DNA from: Bradyrhizobium sp. LMTR 3
Lineage (GTDB): Bacteria > Pseudomonadota > Alphaproteobacteria > Rhizobiales > Xanthobacteraceae
Length of the DNA stretch: 64,000 bases
Direction: 5' to 3'
Assembly (NCBI RefSeq): GCF_001693485.1
Contig: NZ_MAXC01000049.1
Location: 310,001 to 374,000 of the forward strand
The notes under the pieces are model-generated. The model searched no databases and had not been told where the DNA came from. It saw only the letters and a list, made by a program, of their open reading frames with translations. Below, piece by piece: positions 8,196-15,610 of the stretch. The position numbers were made by a program, and so were the translations under genes. Within the stretch, counting starts at the first letter, position 1; every line of letters begins with the position of its first letter.

Positions 8196-9869
8196 ATGAA
8201 ATCGAGCTGGCCAGGATTTTTTCCGCCCGCCGAGTGGCTCACTGGCTATCGTTCCTCTTGGCTGCGTCCCGACATCATCGCAGGCGTCACGCTCGCAGCC
8301 TATGCAATCCCGGTCTCTCTGGCTTATGCGGCGCTTGCCGGCCTGCCGCCGCAGGTCGGGGTCTACGGCTACATGCTCGGCGGCATCGGCTATGCGCTGC
8401 TTGGCTCCTCCAGACAACTGGCGGTCGGTCCGACCTCTGCGATCTCGCTAATGATCGCCGCAACTGTTGGGCCGCTCGCCGCCGGCGATGGCGTGCGCTA
8501 TGCGCAGATCGCGAGCCTCGCCGCCATTGCGGTCGCGTTGCTCTGCTTCATCGCATGGCTGTTCAGGCTCAGCATGTTGGTGCGCCTCGTCAGCGACAGC
8601 ATTCTCGTAGGCTTCAAGGCCGGGGCAGGCCTCACCATCATCATGACCCAGTTGCCGAGCCTGTTCGGCGTTGCCGGCGGCGGGCGTCACTTCTTCGACC
8701 GCGCTGTCAAGCTGGCCGGGCAGCTCGGCGATATGCACCTGATCGTACTGGCAATCGGTCTTGTAGCGATCGTGCTGCTGCTGCTGGGCGCTCGGTTCTT
8801 GCCGGGAAGACCCGTCGGGCTCGCTGTCGTGATCCTGTCCATCCTCATGGCGACAATCCTTGGGCTGCCGGCGCTGGGCGTTGCAGTAACCGGAGAGATA
8901 CCGAAGGGACTGCCTGGTCTCGCCATGCCGACCTTCGGCCTGCTGGAGTTTGACGAGTTGTTTCCGCTCGCCGCAGGCATCCTACTATTGGCCTATGTGG
9001 AGGGCGTCTCGGCCGCGCGAAGCTTTGCGGCCAAACATGGCTATCCCCTCGATGTGCGGCAGGAGTTTTTGGGCTTGGGCGCCGCAAACCTCGCGGTGTC
9101 GCTGGGGCATGGTTATCCAGTCGCGGGCGGATTATCGCAGTCCGCGGTCAACGATCAGGCAGGAGCCCGCACGCCGCTTGCGTTGGTCATCTGTTCGGCC
9201 ACGCTGGCGATCTGCCTGCTCTTTCTTACCGGACTGCTGACGAACCTTCCCAAGGCGGTGCTGGCAGCGATCGTTTTCACCGCGGTCTACAAGCTCGTCG
9301 ATGTCGCAGCACTCGTCCGCATGTGGCGGATCAGCCGCATCGATTTCTATGCTGCGGCGATCGCGCTGGTTTCGGTGCTGCTGCTCGGCATCCTGCAGGG
9401 CATATTGCTCGCCGCGCTCGCTTCGATCTTCCTTCTCCTGGCACGCGCCTCGCAGCCCAACGTGGCATTCCTCGGCCGGCTACCGGGGACCGGGCGTTAC
9501 GCCGATAGCGCCCGGAATCCGGATGTCGAGCCGCTCGCCGGCATCATCGCGTTCCGCCCCGAAGCGTCGCTGCTTTACATCAACGCCGAAACCGTCCTGG
9601 AGACGGCGCTGGCGAGAGTCCACGCCGCACCAGATACCAAGTTGGTGGTCTGCGGCCTCTCGTCTTCACCCTTCATTGATCTCGCGGGCGCCAAAATGCT
9701 GCACGACCTTCATGGCGAACTGTCCGCTCGCGGCATCGCGTTCCAGATCGTCGGCGCCCGCGGACAGGTCCGCGATGTCTTGCAAGCAGACGGGCTGGCG
9801 GAAAAAACCGACAGCGCCAATTGGACCCGACGGATGGACAGCTTGCTCGGTGATCTCGGGGACGGCTGA
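8196..9869 (+). CDS. SulP family anion transporter with STAS domain
   Basis: A 557-residue inner-membrane permease. The SLC26/SulP signature is seen near the N-terminus (AYAIPVSLAYAALAGLPPQVGVY), followed by 10-12 hydrophobic segments. A cytoplasmic STAS domain occupies about residues 440-550 (FRPEASLLYINAETV, then SSSPFIDLAGAKMLHDLHGEL). The family moves sulfate, bicarbonate, nitrate or dicarboxylates; the substrate cannot be read from the sequence. The start follows the FixK box by 60 bp, so the gene probably responds to low oxygen through the FixK-like regulator (inference). Confidence 0.92.
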   Translation: MKSSWPGFFPPAEWLTGYRSSWLRPDIIAGVTLAAYAIPVSLAYAALAGLPPQVGVYGYMLGGIGYALLGSSRQLAVGPTSAISLMIAATVGPLAAGDGVRYAQIASLAAIAVALLCFIAWLFRLSMLVRLVSDSILVGFKAGAGLTIIMTQLPSLFGVAGGGRHFFDRAVKLAGQLGDMHLIVLAIGLVAIVLLLLGARFLPGRPVGLAVVILSILMATILGLPALGVAVTGEIPKGLPGLAMPTFGLLEFDELFPLAAGILLLAYVEGVSAARSFAAKHGYPLDVRQEFLGLGAANLAVSLGHGYPVAGGLSQSAVNDQAGARTPLALVICSATLAICLLFLTGLLTNLPKAVLAAIVFTAVYKLVDVAALVRMWRISRIDFYAAAIALVSVLLLGILQGILLAALASIFLLLARASQPNVAFLGRLPGTGRYADSARNPDVEPLAGIIAFRPEASLLYINAETVLETALARVHAAPDTKLVVCGLSSSPFIDLAGAKMLHDLHGELSARGIAFQIVGARGQVRDVLQADGLAEKTDSANWTRRMDSLLGDLGDG

Positions 9870-9936
9870 CCTTGCTGCGCTGCGCCGTGCGCGAAACGCG
9901 CTGAACGTGCGGCATCGCTCTCGGGGTCGACATTTG

Positions 9937-9950
9937 TTGACTTGGATCAA
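9937..9950. promoter_or_regulatory. FixK/FNR box TTGACTTGGATCAA
   Basis: One mismatch from the palindromic consensus (TTGAC in the left half). It lies 94 bp before the start of the small exported protein gene at 10045, giving a longer leader than at the other boxes. Confidence 0.7.
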
Positions 9951-10044
9951 TGTTCGCCACCATGGCCGGCACGAGCATCATCGCATCGATCAGTTCTGCA
10001 ACGGCCCGTTGTGGTCCAGGCTTGAAGCCCGAAGAGGAAACGTT

Positions 10045-10485
10045 ATGAAGAAATATCGGATACGAATGATGCTGGCGGCTGTGCTCGGAGTTTTGGTTTC
10101 GGCATGCCTTACGGCGCCGGCTGTGGCTGAAGTCGGCCAGGTGAGCGTCGTTTTCACCAAGGGCGGATTTATCGTCGGCGTCGGCGGCGGGCAAGGTGTG
10201 CTGACCTTCCGCGGCAAAAGGTATCCCTTCACGGTGTCAGGCATGAGCGTCGGCTTCACGGTCGGTGCTTCGACCAGCAAGCTCGTCGGAAGGGCGTTGA
10301 ACCTACGCAGCCCCGGCGATCTGGCCGGCAGCTATGCGGTTGGCGGAGCAGGCGGTGCGCTCGCAGCGGGCGCCGGCGGCGTGCAGTTGCAGAATGCCAA
10401 GGGGGTGATCCTGCAGCTCAGTGGACCAAGGGTTGGCGTGGAAGCCTCTGCCGCCGTGGGCGGCGTTACAATCGCGATGCAATGA
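10045..10485 (+). CDS. Small exported glycine-rich protein, DUF1134/EipA-like (paralogue of 16558-16995)
   Basis: A 146-residue protein with a signal peptide (MMLAAVLGVLVSACLTAPAVAEV) and a glycine-rich mature part (GVGGGQGVLTFRGKRYPF, then GAGGALAAGAGGVQLQNAKGV). It is clearly related over its length to the protein at 16558-16995. The pattern GVLTxRGKxYPF ... L..L.G.. resembles the DUF1134/EipA envelope-integrity family, but the match is from memory and uncertain. GAAGAGGAAA precedes the ATG. The frame is open far upstream (9301), but that part is the antisense-like shadow of the SulP gene. The function is unknown; a periplasmic location is inferred. Confidence 0.75.
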   Translation: MKKYRIRMMLAAVLGVLVSACLTAPAVAEVGQVSVVFTKGGFIVGVGGGQGVLTFRGKRYPFTVSGMSVGFTVGASTSKLVGRALNLRSPGDLAGSYAVGGAGGALAAGAGGVQLQNAKGVILQLSGPRVGVEASAAVGGVTIAMQ

Positions 10486-10492
10486 GTAGCGT

Positions 10493-10522
10493 GGCGGGAG
10501 CCGTCTTGCGCGGCTCCCCGCC
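10493..10522. terminator. GC-rich hairpin between convergent genes
   Basis: Stem GGCGGGAGCCG (10493-10503) pairs with CGGCTCCCCGCC (10511-10522) with one bulge and a 7-base loop. It lies between the stop of the exported protein gene and the stop of the PPK2 gene and could serve both strands. There is no strong T-tract, so it is only a candidate. Confidence 0.5.
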
Positions 10523-10528
10523 TGCCGC

Positions 10529-11329
10529 CTAGTAGCGGTCCTCGACGAACTTCATCCCGCGCAGGCTCGACTGGTCGTTGTAGCGTCCTTTATTGGACCG
10601 CTTCGGCAGCTCGACCTTATCGCGCTTTATCTTCTTGTACGGAATTGTCGTGAGGATGTGCGATATGACGTTGAGGCGCGCGCGCCGCTTGTCGTTGGAG
10701 CGGATCAGCCGCCAAGGCGCTTGCTTGGTGTCGGTCGCCTTGAACATCATGTCGCGCGCCCGCGAGTAGTCGTACCATCGCCCGAACGACTCGGTGTCCA
10801 TGGGGCTGAGCTTCCACTGCCGCAACGGGTCCTCGATGCGGGCCTGGAAGCGTACTTCCTGCTCTTCCATGCCGACCTCGAGCCACAGCTTGATCAGGAT
10901 GATGCCGCCGTCAACGGCGAACTTCTCGACTTGAGGACACAATTCCAGAAAGCGCTTGTGCTCCTCCGGACTGCAAAACCCCATCACATACTCGACGCCG
11001 GCGCGATTGTACCAGCTACGGTCGAAGATCACGATCTCGCCGCCGGCGGGGAACTGCTCGACATAGCGCTGCAAGAAGAGCTGGCTCTTCTGCCGGTCGG
11101 AAGGGGTGGGTAGGGCGCACACACGGAACACCCGCGGGCTCACCTTTTCGGTAAGGGCCTTGATGGTGCCGCCCTTGCCGGCGGCGTCGCGACCCTCGAA
11201 CAGGATGATCACCTTCAGTTTTTGCGTCTTCACCCATTCCTGCAAACGGCAGAGCTCCACCTGCAGTTTGCGCAGCTCCTTTTCGTACGCCTTCCGCTTC
11301 ATCTTCGGCGGAGCGTCGTCCCTGGCCAT
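10529..11329 (-). CDS. ppk2: Polyphosphate kinase 2 (PPK2)
   Basis: A 266-residue soluble kinase transferring phosphate between polyphosphate and nucleotides. The start is the ATG at 11329 (MARDDAPPKMKRK); the longer frame to 11554 overlaps the neighbouring gene and is a shadow. PPK2 features are: Walker A GRDAAGKGG (residues 46-54), Walker B-like IFDRSWYNR with D103, a lid region rich in basic residues (SNDKRRARLN), and the conserved SPMD.ES..W..YS stretch. The size is close to that of one-domain class I PPK2. It begins 40 bp after the stop of the gene at 11370-11822, so it probably shares the FixK-box promoter at 11895. This links polyphosphate metabolism to oxygen limitation (inference). 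Confidence 0.93.
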   Translation of the reverse strand: MARDDAPPKMKRKAYEKELRKLQVELCRLQEWVKTQKLKVIILFEGRDAAGKGGTIKALTEKVSPRVFRVCALPTPSDRQKSQLFLQRYVEQFPAGGEIVIFDRSWYNRAGVEYVMGFCSPEEHKRFLELCPQVEKFAVDGGIILIKLWLEVGMEEQEVRFQARIEDPLRQWKLSPMDTESFGRWYDYSRARDMMFKATDTKQAPWRLIRSNDKRRARLNVISHILTTIPYKKIKRDKVELPKRSNKGRYNDQSSLRGMKFVEDRY

Positions 11330-11369
11330 GCTATGATCCTCCGTTCGACTGCGATCGGGCGCGGAACGG

Positions 11370-11822
11370 CTAGCCGTCCCAGCGTATCGTGATAGCGATG
11401 TCGCCCGGCATGCCGCCCGGAAAATCGATGATCTGATAGCTGATCCGGTAGCCGCGGGGCTGCAGATAATCGCTCCAGAGCTGGTAGATTTCCTTTGGAA
11501 TTCCGGTGAGCGTCTTTTCCCACCCTGCTTCCATCTGGTTGATGGCGCGGCCACGGTCGGTGCACAGCGAGTTCGGGAAGCGGTAGACCTGCACTTCGGT
11601 CAGGCCATTGCGCACCGCGCGCTGGATCACGGTAGAGGCGAGCTGCACCTTCTCATCCTCGGACAGGCCGGATGGCTGGCTGAGCTTGTCAATCAGAGCT
11701 CGCTTCTCGGCTTCGGCCGCCGCCAGGCGCTTGGCATGCTCCTCAGCCTTCTGGGCCTCTTTCATGGCAGCTTGTTTCTGGATTTCCTTCGCGTTGGGGA
11801 TCAGGTCGTCGATTTTGGGCAT
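11370..11822 (-). CDS. Conserved hypothetical protein with N-terminal helical region
   Basis: A 150-residue protein starting at the ATG at 11822 (MPKIDDLIPNAKEIQ). GAGAGGC precedes the start. Residues 10-50 are a charged, alanine-rich helix, possibly coiled coil (KEAQKAEEHAKRLAAAEAEKR). The rest is mixed, with W, Y and P residues (YQLWSDYLQPRGYRISYQI) and no recognised domain. No signal peptide or membrane segment is seen, so it is probably cytoplasmic. It is first in a two-gene unit with ppk2 and has a perfect FixK box 72 bp upstream. It may work with PPK2 or polyphosphate, but nothing in the sequence proves this. Confidence 0.75.
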   Translation of the reverse strand: MPKIDDLIPNAKEIQKQAAMKEAQKAEEHAKRLAAAEAEKRALIDKLSQPSGLSEDEKVQLASTVIQRAVRNGLTEVQVYRFPNSLCTDRGRAINQMEAGWEKTLTGIPKEIYQLWSDYLQPRGYRISYQIIDFPGGMPGDIAITIRWDG

Positions 11823-11894
11823 GGAAGCCTCTCCTGAATGACCGTGTGCCGCTTCTTGCCCTCTAACGTTAGGGCCGCGGTGGCGCGGCACCTC

Positions 11895-11908
11895 TTGATC
11901 CAGATCAA
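11895..11908. promoter_or_regulatory. FixK/FNR box TTGATCCAGATCAA
   Basis: A perfect palindromic TTGAT-N4-ATCAA site. It is 72 bp upstream of the start of the leftward gene at 11822 and 239 bp from the rightward gene at 12148, so it most likely drives the hypothetical gene-ppk2 unit. Confidence 0.85.
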
Positions 11909-12147
11909 GCATCGTCAGGGCAGGGGCCGCACTGTGCCGGATGTGACTGCGGCGCACCCGCCCGTGCGAGAGGGAGGACAGCCTTGAGCGGCCAGATGCA
12001 TCCGGCAGCTCCCCATCATCTGCCGTTCTTCATTCCCGGCGCCGACGGCTCAGGCACCCTGATGGCGGTGATGGGAGTTTTCTCGTGGCGACCGTTATGT
12101 GGGTAGGCAATCTGTATTTGCCTGGAGCGGGCATTGAGGAGAAAGCG

Positions 12148-12564
12148 ATGAAATCGACGTACACAAATGCAGCGCTTTCGGCATTGCTCGCAGGCGCGTG
12201 CTTCTTCATGCCTGGCCCTGCCGTAGCTTTCGACCTCAACGGCGCCTGGGTGAGCGATGCCGAGAACTGCGCCAAGGTCTTCGTTCGAAGGGGCACGCAG
12301 GTGACCTTTGCCGACATGTCGGACGTTTATGGCGGCGGTTTCATCATCGAAGGCGACCAGATCACCGGCAAGTACGCACGCTGCCGAATCAAGGCGAAGA
12401 AGAACGAAGGCGCGAACATCAATCTGCTCGCGGCCTGTGCTTCCGATATCATGCTGCAGAATGTGCAATTCAGTCTCAGGGAAGTTGATGCCAACACCGT
12501 GATCCGGATGTTCCCGGGCATATCAGGCATGGAAATCAAGTATGCGCGCTGTCCCGTGTCTTAG
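12148..12564 (+). CDS. Small secreted hypothetical protein
   Basis: A 138-residue protein. The ATG at 12148 is preceded by GAGGAGA at about six bases; an earlier in-frame ATG at 12085 would spoil the signal peptide. The signal peptide is ALSALLAGACFFMPGPAVAF. The mature part begins DLNGAWVSDAENCAKVF and has four cysteines (NCAK, ARCR, ACAS, ARCP), suggesting periplasmic disulphides. The start of the mature region (FDLNGxWVSD) recalls exported lipocalin-like or DUF proteins, but no family is assigned. It sits between two FixK-box units but has no clear box of its own. Confidence 0.7.
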   Translation: MKSTYTNAALSALLAGACFFMPGPAVAFDLNGAWVSDAENCAKVFVRRGTQVTFADMSDVYGGGFIIEGDQITGKYARCRIKAKKNEGANINLLAACASDIMLQNVQFSLREVDANTVIRMFPGISGMEIKYARCPVS

Positions 12565-12578
12565 CCGATAAGAGCAGC

Positions 12579-12592
12579 TTGATTTATGTCAA
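12579..12592. promoter_or_regulatory. FixK/FNR box TTGATTTATGTCAA
   Basis: A TTGAT-N4-GTCAA site, one base off perfect symmetry. Its right edge is 54 bp before the ATG of the DUF2092 gene at 12647, the same spacing as at the best boxes in the window. Confidence 0.8.
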
Positions 12593-12646
12593 AGGTGGTC
12601 CCCACGGATGCGCGCTCAATGGCGCGCATTCAGGGAGGAGCACAAA

Positions 12647-13447
12647 ATGACCCAGGGATCACATCTTCGGACCATGATCCGAGTTTCGGCAGCAACCGCC
12701 GCTATCGCCATTCTATCGGTCGCAGCAAGCGAGAAAGCACGCGCCGACGATCCCGCCAAGGTATTGAAAGCGATGTCCGATTATCTGGCGGGCCAGAAGT
12801 CGCTCTCGGCGAAGTTCGACAGCGATGTCGAGGTGGTCACGCCAGAACTGCAGAAGATCCAGTTCACCAGCTCCGGCGAGATGAAGATGAACCGGCCCGA
12901 CAAGCTGCGTGTCCGCCGTACCGGCGGCTATGCGGATGTCGAACTGGTCTACGATGGCAAGACAGTTTCACTCTACGGCAACAACGCGAAAGCCTATGTG
13001 CAGGCCGATGTTGCCGGCGGTACCGACAAGATGATTGACACGCTGCACGGCCATTCGAGCGCTGGCTTGCCCGGCGCGGACCTTCTGCTGTCCAATTCAT
13101 ACGACGAGCTGATGGCCAATGTGATCCAGGGCAGCCATATCGGCCAGGGCGTGGTGGATGGTGTCGAGTGCGAGCATCTGGCCTTTCGCGGACCTGATAC
13201 CGATTGGCAGATCTGGATCGAGACCGGCGCAAAGCCTGTGCCGCGCAAATATGTGATTACCAGCAAGACCGTCACCGGCGCTCCGCAATACACGTTGAGG
13301 ATCAGGGACTGGAAAACGGACGCCATTGCCGAAGCGGACTTCACATTCAAGCCGCCGGCCGATGCGACTAAGGTCGCGCTCGATTCCACAGCCATGGTCG
13401 AATTCGACGAGATTCCCCCCGGCACACCCGCAGGAGCAAAGAAATGA
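12647..13447 (+). CDS. DUF2092 family exported protein (LolA-like fold)
   Basis: A 266-residue protein with signal peptide (SAATAAIAILSVAASEKARAD). The mature part fits DUF2092: an N-terminal amphipathic helix (VLKAMSDYLAGQKSLSAKFDSDVEV), then a beta-rich body with KLRVRRTGGYADVELVYDGKTVSLY. This is LolA/LolB-like and suggests binding of a lipid or hydrophobic ligand in the periplasm (family-level inference). The ATG at 12647 has a GGGAGGAG ribosome site; the frame from 12608 is open but less likely. The stop overlaps the next gene by ATGA, giving a two-gene operon under the FixK box. Confidence 0.85.
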   Translation: MTQGSHLRTMIRVSAATAAIAILSVAASEKARADDPAKVLKAMSDYLAGQKSLSAKFDSDVEVVTPELQKIQFTSSGEMKMNRPDKLRVRRTGGYADVELVYDGKTVSLYGNNAKAYVQADVAGGTDKMIDTLHGHSSAGLPGADLLLSNSYDELMANVIQGSHIGQGVVDGVECEHLAFRGPDTDWQIWIETGAKPVPRKYVITSKTVTGAPQYTLRIRDWKTDAIAEADFTFKPPADATKVALDSTAMVEFDEIPPGTPAGAKK

Positions 13448-13728
13448 CCGTCTTGCCACGCAAGCTGATCGTACCCGTTGCCGCTGCTGTCGCGCTCGCC
13501 GGCGGCTTGTTCTGGAACGGAGAGACGACCATCGATACGGGCCTGATGTCCTCTGCCGAGGCGCGCATCGGCCGTCCGTTGACGCCGATGAGCTACGCCG
13601 GCGTGGCACGCCGCACGACGCGCCGTGCTGTCGCTGTTGGCGCGGGCGCGGCCGCTGCCGGAGCCTATTACGGGTCGGGCTGCGTCCAGGCCGTCGACGC
13701 CTACGGCCGGGTCGTCACGCGCTGTTAG
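13444..13728 (+). CDS. Small exported alanine/glycine-rich protein
   Basis: A 94-residue protein overlapping the DUF2092 stop by four bases (ATGA), so translation is coupled. It has a hydrophobic N-terminus (LIVPVAAAVALAGGLFW) and a middle ARRTTRRAVAVGAGAAAAGAYYG segment that could be a second membrane-associated helix. The tail has two cysteines (GSGCVQAVDAYGRVVTRC). Small proteins of this kind occur next to DUF2092 genes in bradyrhizobia (from memory). The function is unknown; it is probably a membrane or periplasmic partner of the DUF2092 protein. Confidence 0.75.
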   Translation: MTVLPRKLIVPVAAAVALAGGLFWNGETTIDTGLMSSAEARIGRPLTPMSYAGVARRTTRRAVAVGAGAAAAGAYYGSGCVQAVDAYGRVVTRC

Positions 13729-13880
13729 AAACGGTAATTCGCTGCCGTCGAGCCGCGGTTCGCCGCAGTTTCCTCGCACGTTGAATCGTGCTGCACCGGC
13801 TGGAAAACCTGATCCACGACCGCCGGATCGCTCTTGCGGTGCAGCAGAAGGGCGTGCCGCGCGAGTTGAGCGGGATTCCT

Positions 13881-13894
13881 TTGATCTTTGTCAA
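13881..13894. promoter_or_regulatory. FixK/FNR box TTGATCTTTGTCAA
   Basis: A TTGAT-N4-GTCAA site. Its right edge is 57 bp before the chosen start of the DUF3300 gene, matching the spacing at 930 and 12579. It probably controls the three-gene DUF3300-DUF2950-DUF1134-like unit. Confidence 0.82.
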
Positions 13895-13951
13895 ACCTCC
13901 GACCGGCGCACGGTCCGAGGCTTCCATCCAAGGTCAGGAATGGAGGCCACG

Positions 13952-15610
13952 ATGTTTCGTTGCGACAAGATGCTGCTGGTGCTTACACTGCTATTGACTG
14001 TTCCCGTCACCGCACCGGCGCAAATACCCGCTAGTCCGCCTGCACCGAGCCAGACGCCTGTACAGCCGCAAGCCGAACAAACTTTGTTGAAGCCCGAGCA
14101 ACTTGAGGCTCTGGTCGCACCGGTCGCGCTTTATCCGGATGAGCTGCTTGCCAACGTGCTGCCGGCGTCGACCTATCCGCTGGAAGTCGTGCAGGCGGAT
14201 CGCTGGGTGAAGGCGAACAAGACGCTGAAGGGCGATGCGCTGAAGAAGGAGGTCGACAAGCAGGCCTGGGACGAAAGCGTCAAGGCGCTTGCCAGCACCG
14301 CAGACGTGCTTGCGATGATGAGCGACAAAATCGATTGGACCAAGAGTTTGGGCGATGCGGTGCTTGCGCAACAGCCCGATGTGATGGACGCGATCCAGCG
14401 GCTGCGCACCAAGGCCTATGACAATAAGAAGCTTGTCACCACCAAGCAGCAGAAAGTCAGCGTCCAGACGCAGGAAAACAAGCAGGTCGTCGTCATCGAG
14501 TCGGCCGATCCGGAAACACTCTATGTGCCGTACTACGATCCGGCGACGGTCTACGGAGCGTGGCCCTATGCAGAGTATCCGCCGTATTACTTCGGATATC
14601 CACCTTACATCGGGGCGGGCGTGATCGCGACAGGCCTCGCCTTTGGCGCCGGCTGGGCTATCGCCCGCTGGGGAAATTACTGGGGTGGCGGCTGCAACTG
14701 GGGCAATCGCAACCTCTACGTCAATCATTTCAACAGGGTCACCAATGTCGGGAACAATTGGCAGCATAACCCGGCGCATCGGCAGGGCGTGCGTTACAGC
14801 AACGCCAACGTTCAGCAGCGTTTCGGCAACAACAATCTGAAGGCCGGCGCCTCGAACCGAATGGATTTCCGCGGGCGCGACGGGCAGCAGGTGCTTCGTC
14901 CTGGACAGGATCGCCCCGGTGGTGCCGATCGCGCTGGCGATCGTGCAGGTGATCGCATCGGCGATCGGGCAGGCGACCGCGGCGGCGATCGCGTAGGAGA
15001 TCGTGGCGGCAACCGGCCGGGCGCGGCGGATCGTGCCAAAGGTGGTGGCGATCGCGCCAAGGCCCGCGGCGGAGATCGCGCCAAGGTTGCCAATCGCGGC
15101 GGCGGCAGCGCCGCGCGCGGGGATCGTGGAAGCGGCCGCGGCGGGGCAATGAATGTATCGTCGGGCAGGGCTGCCGCTGCGCAATCCGCTCGCGGCCGGG
15201 CAAGCATGGCGAGCATGGGCCCACGTGGCGGCGGTCCGAGCTTTGCGGGACGAGGCGGGGGCGGCTTTGGCGGCGGAGCCGCCATGAGAGGTGGCGGCGG
15301 CTTTGGCGGCGGCGGCGGTTTTCGCGGTGGCGGACGACGCTCCGACATCGCCCTGAAGCACAGCATCGTTCAACTCGGTTATCTCGCCAATGGCCTCGGC
15401 TACTATCGTTTCAGCTACCTCGGCAGCACCAAGGCCTATGTCGGTGTGATGGCCCAGGAAGTCGAGCGCGTGATGCCGGAGGCAGTGATGCGCGGCAGCG
15501 ACGGCTATCTGCGCGTCTACTACGACAAGCTCGGATTGAAGCTGCGCACTTACAGTGAGTGGCTCGCTTCGGGCGCAAACATTCCTGCACAATCGGAGGT
15601 ATCGCGATGA
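13952..15610 (+). CDS. DUF3300 protein with Gly/Arg/Asp-rich linker and C-terminal S74-like chaperone motif
   Basis: A 552-residue exported protein. The start at 13952 is preceded by GGAGG at six bases; 13940 is an in-frame alternative. A signal peptide (KMLLVLTLLLTVPVTAPAQ) leads into the DUF3300 domain at about residues 45-250 (LVAPVALYPDELLANVLPAS, DPETLYVPYYDPATVYG). A long low-complexity part follows, with repeated GDRAGDR-type units then GGGGFGGG runs. The last about 85 residues (SDIALKHSI, YYRFSYLGS, YVGVMAQEVERVMPEAV) match the pattern of the peptidase_S74 intramolecular-chaperone domain of phage tail spikes. The stop overlaps the next start (ATGA). A cell-envelope role is inferred; the combination is notable. 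Confidence 0.88.
   Translation: MFRCDKMLLVLTLLLTVPVTAPAQIPASPPAPSQTPVQPQAEQTLLKPEQLEALVAPVALYPDELLANVLPASTYPLEVVQADRWVKANKTLKGDALKKEVDKQAWDESVKALASTADVLAMMSDKIDWTKSLGDAVLAQQPDVMDAIQRLRTKAYDNKKLVTTKQQKVSVQTQENKQVVVIESADPETLYVPYYDPATVYGAWPYAEYPPYYFGYPPYIGAGVIATGLAFGAGWAIARWGNYWGGGCNWGNRNLYVNHFNRVTNVGNNWQHNPAHRQGVRYSNANVQQRFGNNNLKAGASNRMDFRGRDGQQVLRPGQDRPGGADRAGDRAGDRIGDRAGDRGGDRVGDRGGNRPGAADRAKGGGDRAKARGGDRAKVANRGGGSAARGDRGSGRGGAMNVSSGRAAAAQSARGRASMASMGPRGGGPSFAGRGGGGFGGGAAMRGGGGFGGGGGFRGGGRRSDIALKHSIVQLGYLANGLGYYRFSYLGSTKAYVGVMAQEVERVMPEAVMRGSDGYLRVYYDKLGLKLRTYSEWLASGANIPAQSEVSR

Noticed and set aside
9301..10044. Upstream part of a 394-codon frame ending at 10485
   Set aside because: The part before 10045 is an alternative frame within the SulP gene; the real small exported protein starts at 10045 with its signal peptide.
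14920..15110. Regular short repeats that might suggest a CRISPR array
   Set aside because: The units encode GDRAGDR-type residues in frame within the DUF3300 protein, with no spacers and no cas genes.
13991..15592. 533-codon open frame on the minus strand
   Set aside because: It is the shadow of the DUF3300 gene; low-complexity GC-rich codons keep the opposite strand open. It has no ribosome site or domain.
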